A stretch of 16,682 nt of DNA from NCBI RefSeq assembly GCF_949287625.1, contig NZ_CASEGO010000119.1, positions 1 through 16,682 on the forward strand. The letters are read 5' to 3'. This document shows positions 1 to 6,030 of the stretch, piece by piece. The notes under the pieces are model-generated. The model saw nothing but the letters and a program-made list of their open reading frames with translations, ran no database searches and had not been told where the DNA came from. Position 1 is the first letter of the stretch, and each line of letters opens with the position of its first letter. A program made the translations under genes and the position numbers. This DNA comes from an uncultured Brachyspira sp. (GTDB lineage: Bacteria > Spirochaetota > Brachyspiria > Brachyspirales > Brachyspiraceae).

Positions 1-85
1 AGTATTAAAATTATTATTAAATCGTACTAATTATGTTTTATATGTAGGATAAATTATTAAATTTAGACTGAAATATAGCCTTTTT

Positions 86-229
86 GCTTCTTTGTGGCAC
101 ACCGAAGGCGGATAGCGTCACAAAAGAAGTGGGGTGCTGCGTAGCACACAGAGTGGTGGGTAAAGCCCTGCAAATATTTAAAATTAAAAAAAATAATTTT
201 TTGACAAATTATAATTGTTTAGGTATATA
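86..229 (+). repeat. Left-edge dispersed intergenic repeat (copy A)
   Basis: This is a G+C-rich island in an otherwise very A+T-rich gap. It begins with a long imperfect hairpin (arms 87-96 and 119-129, CTTCTTTGTG against CACAAAAGAAG). A second hairpin follows (GTGCT-GCGT-AGCAC near 136-149), then a G-rich stretch ending in AAAGCCCTGCAAATAT, an A/T tract, and a promoter-like motif at 201-229. The reverse complement of the right end of the window (16587-16682) matches this order of blocks, so it is a dispersed repeat present here in both orientations. Copy A carries about 20 bp of extra sequence in the G-rich part compared with the right-hand copy. No ORF is visible. The rest of 1-448 is A+T-rich and featureless apart from the promoter candidates listed. 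Confidence 0.7.
201..229 (+). promoter_or_regulatory. Consensus-like promoter within repeat copy A
   Basis: TTGACA (201-206) is followed by a 17-bp spacer and TATATA (224-229). The spacer is nearly the same as in two other copies (3137-3165 and 16587-16615, both minus), which is unusual for a plain promoter. It points right, towards the methyltransferase gene at 449, but lies about 220 bp away, so it may instead belong to the repeat itself. Confidence 0.55.
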
Positions 230-389
230 AGAATCGATTTAACGTTCGTTTAATTGTATTATAAAAGTAAAAATGAAAAATATAGAGAAAATCAAAAATT
301 ATAATAAAAAATATTTTTAAGAAATATTTTAAATACACTTTTTCATTTATATATTTTGATTAATTTGTCAGAAAATACAATACTTCAAA

Positions 390-418
390 TTGCAATAAAA
401 AATTATTAGCTGTAAAAT
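390..418 (+). promoter_or_regulatory. Candidate promoter of the DNA methyltransferase gene
   Basis: TTGCAA (390-395), a 17-bp spacer, and TAAAAT (413-418) lie about 30 bp upstream of the ATG at 449. The boxes are reasonable but imperfect, and in DNA this A+T-rich chance matches are common. Confidence 0.35.
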
Positions 419-448
419 AAATAAAAATTACATAATTAAATTAAGACT

Positions 449-2065
449 ATGAATGAACATAACTCTAAACAAAGATATCTTGGTGAATTTTATACGCCGC
501 TTAATTTTGCTGATAAAGCTATACATTACATTTATGATGTAATAGATGAAAAAGAACTTAAAAGCGGTAAATACAGAATATGGGATATGGCATGCGGAAG
601 AGGTAATTTAGAATATTATCTTGATAAAGAATGTCATAAATATTTATATATGTCTACAATAGATAATGATGATATAGTATTCTGCAAAGATAATTTTAAA
701 GATTCATGTTTATTTCAGTATGATTATTTAAATGATGATATAGAAGACAATTCTTTTAATTATCAAAAACTTCCTCAAAAACTTCAGAATGATTTAAATA
801 ATAAAAATATAAAATGGCTTATACTTATAAATCCGCCTTATGCTACAAGTCAAGTTGCAGGAGCTAATTCTAAAAGCAAAAAAAGTGTAAGCATAAGTAA
901 AATAAGAAATATTATGCATAAAGAAAAATTGGGAGATGCCTCAAGAGAACTTTATGCACAGTTTTTGTTTAGAATACATAAAGAATTTGAAAATAATGAT
1001 AATGTTTGTCTTGCTTTATTTTCAAAGACTAATTATATAAAATACAATAACAATGAAAAGTTTAGAGATAAAGTATGCAGTTATAAGTTTAAAAAAGGCT
1101 TTATATTTTCATCTTCAAATTTTGACAACACATCAAAAACAACTCCTTTTCCAGTAAGTTTTATAATATGGAAAATAGATAACAAAGAAAATATAAAAAC
1201 ACAAAATATAATATTAGATGTATTAGATGATGACAGCAATTTTTTGTATAAAAAAAATTATAGTGTAGTAGACAGCAGCCAACTTCTTAATAAATGGATA
1301 AATAGAGTAAGAACTTCAAAGACTTTTGTACCTTTATCATCAGCTATAAAAGTAAAAAGTGAAGGTAAAGATATAAGAGATAAAGTATGCGATGGATTTA
1401 TAGGATCACTTATGAGCTGCGGAAGTGATTTGCAGAAACAAAATCTTACTGCTGTATTTTCTGCTCCTCAGGCTTCGGCAGGTTCTCTCTCAATTACAGA
1501 AGAAAATTTTGAAAAGGCTATGATTATACATGCAGTAAGAAGATGTACAAAAGTTGACTGGCTTAATGGAAGCGATCAGTTCTCTATACCTAAAAAAGAA
1601 CTACAAAAAACTTTTATACTTGACTGCGTAGTTTGGACTTTATTTTCTACTTCAAATCAAAGCTCTGCTATGGACAATATTATTTATAAAGATAATTGTT
1701 ACAGAATAATTAATCATTTTTATCCTTTTGATTATAAAGAAGTATATTCTAATTGCAGTATTTTTGAATACAATAATGAAAAAAGGTTTGCTTTTATTTA
1801 TCTTAAAGAAAATAAAAAATACATTTCAGATGAGGCATTTGAACTTATCAATGCTTCTAAAGAGCTTTATAAATATTTTTATTCTAATATAGATAAAATA
1901 AACACTGATAAGTTTAAAATAAGTTTATGGGACAGCGGATTCTGGCAGATAAGAAAATCTCTAAAAGATGCAAAATTAGCTTCAGACATTTTGAAAAATA
2001 TAAAAAGTAAAAGAGAAGCTCTAAAGAAAAATATCTTAAAAGAGATAAATAATTTTATAAGCTAA
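449..2065 (+). CDS. N6-adenine DNA methyltransferase (orphan-like)
   Basis: Predicted to transfer a methyl group from S-adenosylmethionine to the N6 of adenine in a specific DNA site. The N-terminal half carries the class signature: a YTP motif near residues 15-17 (EFYTPLNFADKA), the SAM-binding motif I as DMACGRG (46-52), and the catalytic motif IV as NPPY (128-131). This order fits the N-6 DNA methylase/Eco57I-like families. The C-terminal half of the 538 aa has no motif I recognise and probably includes target recognition. No PD-(D/E)xK nuclease motif is evident, and the gene downstream is the unrelated ddl. Within this window it therefore looks like a solitary methylase, although a partner could lie left of base 1. 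The start has only a weak ribosome-binding site (TTAAGACT just before the ATG). The stop is 18 bp from the convergent ddl stop, with no obvious terminator between them. Confidence 0.82.
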   Translation: MNEHNSKQRYLGEFYTPLNFADKAIHYIYDVIDEKELKSGKYRIWDMACGRGNLEYYLDKECHKYLYMSTIDNDDIVFCKDNFKDSCLFQYDYLNDDIEDNSFNYQKLPQKLQNDLNNKNIKWLILINPPYATSQVAGANSKSKKSVSISKIRNIMHKEKLGDASRELYAQFLFRIHKEFENNDNVCLALFSKTNYIKYNNNEKFRDKVCSYKFKKGFIFSSSNFDNTSKTTPFPVSFIIWKIDNKENIKTQNIILDVLDDDSNFLYKKNYSVVDSSQLLNKWINRVRTSKTFVPLSSAIKVKSEGKDIRDKVCDGFIGSLMSCGSDLQKQNLTAVFSAPQASAGSLSITEENFEKAMIIHAVRRCTKVDWLNGSDQFSIPKKELQKTFILDCVVWTLFSTSNQSSAMDNIIYKDNCYRIINHFYPFDYKEVYSNCSIFEYNNEKRFAFIYLKENKKYISDEAFELINASKELYKYFYSNIDKINTDKFKISLWDSGFWQIRKSLKDAKLASDILKNIKSKREALKKNILKEINNFIS

Positions 2066-2083
2066 CCGTCCCATAATTTATCT

Positions 2084-3049
2084 TTATTTAAGAAGTCCTA
2101 AAATATATAAAGCAATATCCGCAAATTCAATACCAGAGCTTTTTGCCATAGCAGGTATATCAGAAGTATCAGTCATACCGCTTTGAGTATTAACTTCCAT
2201 CAAATAAACTTCATCATTAGCAATAATAGCATCTATTCTTGAAAGACCGCCGCAGCCTAAAACTGTATATGCTCTCTTGCATGTTTCTATAACTTTATTT
2301 TCAATCTCTTTTGAAATTTTGGCAGGAACTTCTAATTCTGTTTTACCTGGTGTGTATTTAGCATCATAATCGTATATTTCATTTTTTGAATTAATACCAA
2401 GTATAGGAAACACATAAATATCATCTTCTTCTTTTACCAAACCTACAGTTATTTCTTTACCCTTTATATAAGGCTCTAAAAAATAATTATTAATATCTTC
2501 TATTTTTTTTATAGTATTATCAAACTCTTCTTTAGTTTTTATTAAAGATACTCCTACACTAGAACCGCTTGATATAGGTTTTATTATAATAGGAAAGTTT
2601 AATCCGCCAGCAGAATTGTTATTAACATCTTTTACATCTTTAAGAAGTACAAAATCTGCAGTAGATACATTTGAAGATTTCCATATTCTTTTTGTATAAA
2701 CTTTATTCATACAAACAGCACTAACCAAAATATTTTCGCCTGTATATTTTATATTAAGGCTTTCTAAAAGTCCCTGTATAGTTCCGTCCTCTCCAGAAGT
2801 ACCATGAAGTATATTATAGCAGTATTCTATATTATTTTCTTTAAGAGTTTTTACCAAATCATAACTATCCTGAACATCTATAAGTATGCAGTTATCTTTA
2901 AGCTCTTCAAAACTCGTTAAAGCTTTATAAACATTCTTACCGCTTCTTAAAGAAACTTCTCTCTCTTCATTTTGTCCGCCATGAAGTATTGCTATTTTTT
3001 TATTTTTAAATCTGTTTAATATATCTTTTCTTAATTTTTCATTTATCAT
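2084..3049 (-). CDS. ddl: D-alanine--D-alanine ligase
   Basis: Cytoplasmic ATP-grasp enzyme that joins two D-alanines for the peptidoglycan stem peptide. At 321 aa it has the usual length. Recognisable parts, in order: HGGQNEEREVSL (23-34) with the conserved Glu before Arg; LHGTSGEDGTIQG (81-93); KPISSGSSVGVS (157-168), the serine loop; the ATP-grasp body; YDYDAKY (226-232); RIDAI (271-275); and EVNTQSGMT (285-293), which carries the metal- and substrate-binding residues. The KY pair at 231-232 corresponds to the tyrosine typical of D-Ala-D-Ala rather than D-Ala-D-lactate ligases (known from the DdlB/VanA comparison). Position 290 is Ser where Pro is usual (EVNTxPGMT). The start is preceded by a weak GGATAA site. 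A strong promoter-like motif lies about 90 bp upstream (3137-3165). The gene stands alone and converges with the methyltransferase. Confidence 0.95.
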   Translation of the reverse strand: MINEKLRKDILNRFKNKKIAILHGGQNEEREVSLRSGKNVYKALTSFEELKDNCILIDVQDSYDLVKTLKENNIEYCYNILHGTSGEDGTIQGLLESLNIKYTGENILVSAVCMNKVYTKRIWKSSNVSTADFVLLKDVKDVNNNSAGGLNFPIIIKPISSGSSVGVSLIKTKEEFDNTIKKIEDINNYFLEPYIKGKEITVGLVKEEDDIYVFPILGINSKNEIYDYDAKYTPGKTELEVPAKISKEIENKVIETCKRAYTVLGCGGLSRIDAIIANDEVYLMEVNTQSGMTDTSDIPAMAKSSGIEFADIALYILGLLK

Positions 3050-3136
3050 ATTATTTATCCATTAGTTTTATAGATTTATCGTATAATTCTGTAATTTTAT
3101 AATTCAAATTTTTAGATAAAAATAAATAAATTTTAG

Positions 3137-3165
3137 TCTATACCTAAACAAATATAGTTTGTCAA
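3137..3165 (-). promoter_or_regulatory. Promoter of ddl with spacer dyad
   Basis: Read on the minus strand: TTGACA (3165-3160), 17-bp spacer, TATAGA (3142-3137), about 90 bp upstream of the ddl ATG. The spacer contains ACAAA-CTATA-TTTGT, a perfect 5-bp dyad overlapping the -35 box. Nearly the same 29 bp occurs at 201-229 and 16587-16615. The dyad could be an operator; this is inference. Confidence 0.6.
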
Positions 3166-3206
3166 AATGAATTTTTTTAATTAAAAAATTTACATTTACA
3201 AAAAAA

Positions 3207-3471
3207 TTGACATAATAAAATTATTCCAGTATGTAAAACAATATAATTGTTTCAAAAGTACTTGATAATATTGTATATGAAAATTGCGTCATTTATAAAT
3301 TATAATATAATGTTTTATATGTTGAATAAATTACTGTTTTTATATATAAATAACAGTCTTTCACTGCCGCCGAGTAACGGCAAAAAGTGCGGGTGAGGTA
3401 TAATAAATAAAATTAGTTTTGGAAACAAGTCTAATATTTAATGTTTTATTTATAAAATATTAATTATATTT
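3207..3471. other. Unexplained intergenic stretch with hairpins
   Basis: The gap between ddl and the ankyrin gene contains no convincing ORF. On the plus strand a promoter-like pair, TTGACA (3207-3212), 17 bp, TATGTA (3230-3235), points into it. At 3333-3357 there is an imperfect palindrome with ACTGTT and AACAGT arms. It is followed by a short G+C-rich patch (about 3360-3398) in which TGCCG and CGGCA (3365-3378) can pair, inside CACT/AGTG. The patch could be a dispersed-repeat fragment or a small structured RNA. Nothing identifies it further. Confidence 0.3.
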
Positions 3472-4482
3472 TTAATATTGTTCTAGAAGCTCAACTATAT
3501 CATTATGCTCTTCTAATTTTGCCAAATCAAGTGCAGTCCTGCCATATTCATCAGTTACAGAAGTATCTGCATTATTTTCTAAAAGTACTTTTGCAGCTTC
3601 AAACTGATTAAAACTAGCTGCCATCATCAAAGCAGTCATTCCATAATCAGTGGTATAATTAATATCAGCACCATTTTCTAATAACATATTTATTATATTA
3701 GTATTCCCTCTATAAGCAGCATTCATTAAAGGAGTAGGCGATATATCAATATGTTCATTTTCTATTTCGCATACTGTATTTGCATCGGCACCTTTCTTAA
3801 GTAAAAATTTTACCATCTCTTCATTATTATAAGTTGAGGCATAAACTAAAGCATTAATACCGTCATCATCTTTAGCTTCAATGTCCGCACCTTTTTCAAT
3901 TAAAAGCTCCGCTATAGCAATATTATGCCGACCTGCACTTGCCATAAGCGGAGTAAATCCTGACTCAGTAGTTAAATTTACATCAGCTCCTAAATCTATA
4001 AGTTTACGAACAAGTTCTTCATCATACATAGCTTCTGTTAAAGGAGTAGAATATCCTAAAGTTAAATTAACATCTGCATTGTTTTCTAATAAATAATTTA
4101 TAATATCAGTTTGCTTATATTCTATAGCTTTTATTAAAGGGGTTGACTTAGAATATTCATCTATCTCTAAGTTATAATTAACATCTAAACTTTTTGATTC
4201 AATTAATTTTTTTATTTCTTCTAAATCTCCTGATTCTATAAAAGATATAATTTCTTTATCTGTGTATAAATAATATGCTGATTCTTCTGTTTCATTTGTA
4301 TTTATTGATGAATTATTTTCTTCATTATTATCTGTAGTTTTTAATTCTTTTGTTTTATTTATATTATTATCTATACTATCATTTAAATTTATAGCTGCTT
4401 TATCTGTATTATTATTGTTTGATTCTTTGGTATTACAAGAAAATATAATTATAGAAAGTAAAAAAATTAATAAATATTTCAT
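3472..4482 (-). CDS. Ankyrin-repeat lipoprotein
   Basis: Predicted lipid-anchored envelope protein for protein-protein contacts; the partner is unknown. Residues 1-16 form a short signal peptide with a hydrophobic core and a lipobox-like end (IIFSC), so Cys16 would be lipidated. A low-complexity Asn/Glu/Thr linker (17-68) follows. The rest is a run of about eight ankyrin repeats of roughly 33 residues, recognisable from TPLxxAxxxxxxxxxxxLLxxGAD(V/I)N patterns such as SGFTPLMASAGRHN and DYGMTALMMAASFN. The repeats continue to the C-terminus, with no catalytic domain. Large sets of ankyrin proteins are typical of Brachyspira (known). The ATG is preceded by an AGGAT site at suitable distance and a candidate promoter at 4515-4542. 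It is transcribed divergently from the YkvA-like gene. Confidence 0.88.
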   Translation of the reverse strand: MKYLLIFLLSIIIFSCNTKESNNNNTDKAAINLNDSIDNNINKTKELKTTDNNEENNSSINTNETEESAYYLYTDKEIISFIESGDLEEIKKLIESKSLDVNYNLEIDEYSKSTPLIKAIEYKQTDIINYLLENNADVNLTLGYSTPLTEAMYDEELVRKLIDLGADVNLTTESGFTPLMASAGRHNIAIAELLIEKGADIEAKDDDGINALVYASTYNNEEMVKFLLKKGADANTVCEIENEHIDISPTPLMNAAYRGNTNIINMLLENGADINYTTDYGMTALMMAASFNQFEAAKVLLENNADTSVTDEYGRTALDLAKLEEHNDIVELLEQY

Positions 4483-4514
4483 AAAGAATATATCCTAATA
4501 GCATATTTTTTATT

Positions 4515-4542
4515 AGTATATTATAAAAAAATTTTTTTTCAA
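4515..4542 (-). promoter_or_regulatory. Candidate promoter of the ankyrin lipoprotein gene
   Basis: On the minus strand, TTGAAA (4542-4537), 16-bp spacer made of A and T runs, TATACT (4520-4515), about 33 bp upstream of the ATG at 4482. Confidence 0.4.
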
Positions 4543-4711
4543 GTTTTTTATATTAAAGCCCTGTAGGGTATATTTTTTACTTTTAAATATTTGTAAATCA
4601 TGTATTATGTAAGTATTAAATATCTAATGAAATTTCCTACTCTTTTTGCTATGCTTTTAATATTGCTGTTTTTGTTTGCCTTATTATTTGATTTAATATA
4701 ATTTCTGATTA

Positions 4712-4739
4712 TTGCATTATGCTGTTTTTATAGTAAAAT
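4712..4739 (+). promoter_or_regulatory. Candidate promoter of the YkvA-like/macro-like gene pair
   Basis: TTGCAT (4712-4717), 16-bp spacer, TAAAAT (4734-4739). It would start transcription just before the AGGA ribosome-binding site at 4753-4756, giving a short leader and supporting the ATG at 4766 as start. The remainder of 4483-4711 is plain A+T-rich sequence with no other feature seen. Confidence 0.35.
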
Positions 4740-4765
4740 AGTTTCATTACTTAGGACTATTGATA

Positions 4766-5146
4766 ATGAAAAAAACAGATAACAAAAACAAAGACTATGT
4801 AGAGATACCAGATGAAGATGTGGAGATACTCGGAAAAGATGGTATATATAGAAAATACAGCACATATAAAAAAAATAATAGAAAAAGCAAATTAATATAT
4901 TGGCTGCCTTTTTTACTTGCTGTTATTTATACCTTATCTCCTATAGATTTGATTCCAGATAGGATACCTATAGGAAAATTAGACGATATAATACTGCTTG
5001 CTATAACGCTTTATTACGGATTAAAAAAAGCTGACTTCTCAGAAAATCCTATTATTAATGTAATAATCAGAAATATTATACTATCTACAACTATCACAGT
5101 ATTTGTTATGATGATTATCATATACTGTTTGGCAGTTTTTCTATAA
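4766..5146 (+). CDS. YkvA/DUF1232 family membrane protein
   Basis: A 126-aa protein of the YkvA (DUF1232) family; the family's function is unknown. The diagnostic block YTLSPIDLIPDRIPIGKLDD (residues 55-74) sits at the end of a first hydrophobic segment (about 44-63). A second segment (about 74-86) follows, and a strongly hydrophobic C-terminal segment (about 100-126) is probably an extra membrane anchor. The first 42 residues are charged and lysine-rich, presumably cytoplasmic. I place the start at ATG 4766 because AGGA at 4753-4756 is spaced 9 bp from it; a TTG two codons upstream would be only 3 bp away. The next gene begins 27 bp after the stop, so the two are probably co-transcribed. Confidence 0.85.
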   Translation: MKKTDNKNKDYVEIPDEDVEILGKDGIYRKYSTYKKNNRKSKLIYWLPFLLAVIYTLSPIDLIPDRIPIGKLDDIILLAITLYYGLKKADFSENPIINVIIRNIILSTTITVFVMMIIIYCLAVFL

Positions 5147-5173
5147 TCAAATTATTATAAAGGAGAACTTTTT

Positions 5174-5581
5174 ATGGAAAGAATATCATCAGATAATATA
5201 ACTAAATTAGAAGATAATGAAGTTTTTGTTTTTGGAAGCAATACTCAGGGGGCACATGGAGGCGGTGCTGCAAGATTTGCTATGAACTTTGGGGCAGTCT
5301 ATGGTCAGGCATTCGGACTTCAGGGTAAAACATTTGCTATACCTACGGTTGATTATACTAAAAGCGGTAAAATGAAAGTATCAGAAATAAAAAAATATGT
5401 TGATAAGTTTTTAGATTTTACTTTAAAGCATAAAGATAAAAAATTTCTTGTAACGGAAATAGGATGCGGTATAGCAGGATTCAAAGTAGAAGAAATGGCA
5501 GAGCTTTTCAGAGCGGCTTTAGGGTATGATAATGTTTATCTGCCTAAAAGGTTTTATGATTATTTAACTTCCAATAAATAA
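5174..5581 (+). CDS. Small macrodomain-like protein (A1S_2505-like)
   Basis: A 135-aa soluble protein. Two glycine-rich loops resemble the ADP-ribose-binding loops of macrodomains: FVFGSNTQGAHGGGAA (18-33), comparable with the NAAN/GGGV loop, and EIGCGIAGF (about 95-103), comparable with the S-x-GxxGxP loop. FAIPTVDY lies between them. Proteins with the VFVFGSN-GxHGxGAA signature are common in phages and bacteria and have been annotated as A1S_2505-like phage non-structural proteins. Binding of ADP-ribose or a related nucleotide is inference from this resemblance. The start is well supported by AAGGAG 8 bp before the ATG. It is the second gene of a likely operon with the YkvA-like gene. No membrane segment or signal peptide. 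An ADP-ribosyl transferase or toxin partner is not visible nearby. Confidence 0.7.
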   Translation: MERISSDNITKLEDNEVFVFGSNTQGAHGGGAARFAMNFGAVYGQAFGLQGKTFAIPTVDYTKSGKMKVSEIKKYVDKFLDFTLKHKDKKFLVTEIGCGIAGFKVEEMAELFRAALGYDNVYLPKRFYDYLTSNK

Positions 5582-5630
5582 AAAAATTATACTGTTTATA
5601 AACTGTTTTTTTAATTTATGATATTATACA

Positions 5631-5833
5631 ACGCACGTTAAACTTAATTTTTATATATAATGAAGTTATAATTATTAATTAATCTGTATTTTTAAAATCC
5701 GCTCTGCGTGCGTTTAATAAAGCTTTAAATTTAAATCACTCTTTGGGCGGGTGTACTTGAAGAAATATAGACTTTATATATTTAATTAAAGCAAATATGA
5801 AAAATAAAGCTTTTAAATCTAAAAGGGGGGGAT
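5631..5833 (+). repeat. Composite dispersed intergenic element, copy I
   Basis: A non-coding element with two parts. The first (5631-5712) is bounded by inverted ends ACGCACG and CGTGCGT around about 70 bp of A+T-rich DNA. The second (5727-5833, 107 bp) starts with AAATTTAAAT and TTGGGCGGGTG and ends with TTTAAATCTAAAAGGG and GGGGAT. The reverse complement of 11803-12002 matches it block by block, including the A+T-rich interior (for example TTATAATTAT and GTATTTT), and its second part is also exactly 107 bp. With 5861-5965 it fills most of the 449-bp gap between the macro-like gene and the first LtaS-like gene. Confidence 0.78.
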
Positions 5834-5860
5834 TAAAATAAAGTTTTAAAATATATTCTA

Positions 5861-5965
5861 ATCCCCACCCTCTAAATTTTAAAATATTATATGTTATTCA
5901 TAGTTTGTTTTTCTTTATTTACTTTAACTGTTATTTAGGCACCCACCCAAGCGGTTTTTAAATTT
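5861..5965 (-). repeat. Partial inverted copy of the composite element
   Basis: Read on the minus strand, this 105-bp stretch begins with AAATTTAAA and TTGGGTGGGTG and ends with TTTAAAATTTAGAGGG and GGGGAT. These are the two ends of the 107-bp second part of copy I, and the spacing is preserved, while the middle has diverged. Lying 27 bp from copy I in opposite orientation, it makes 5727-5965 a large imperfect palindrome. Its innermost stem pairs GGGGGGATTA (5826-5835) with TAATCCCCACCC (5859-5870). Confidence 0.65.
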
Positions 5966-5993
5966 ATAATATTTAACTTTAAATCCTAAATAC

Positions 5994-6002
5994 TGTTATA
6001 AT
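5994..6002 (+). promoter_or_regulatory. Extended -10 promoter of the first LtaS-like gene
   Basis: TGTTATAAT fits an extended -10 box (TG-N-TATAAT) exactly. It lies about 30 bp upstream of the ATG at 6031. No good -35 box is seen, which is acceptable for an extended -10 promoter. A nine-codon ORF starting at ATG 6015 overlaps the gene start out of frame. It lacks a ribosome-binding site and may be chance. Confidence 0.45.
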
Positions 6003-6030
6003 AAAATATAAAAAATGAATAATCTTAATT

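Noticed and set aside
250..360. Long A+T inverted repeats left of the methyltransferase
   Set aside because: Matches are only A/T runs in very A+T-rich sequence and are no better than chance.
1249..1257. A8 run in the methyltransferase gene as a phase-variation tract
   Set aside because: Runs of this length are expected by chance in such A+T-rich DNA, and the gene is intact.
3881..4096. Plus-strand ORF inside the ankyrin gene
   Set aside because: It is a shadow of the repeat-rich minus-strand gene, with no ribosome-binding site or recognisable protein features.
4760..4765. TTG start two codons upstream for the YkvA-like gene
   Set aside because: The AGGA site would be only 3 bp away. The ATG at 4766 has proper 9-bp spacing.
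5587..5613. Terminator after the macro-like gene (GTTTATAAAC then T run)
   Set aside because: The palindrome has only four stem pairs and no adequate loop, so it is not a convincing hairpin.
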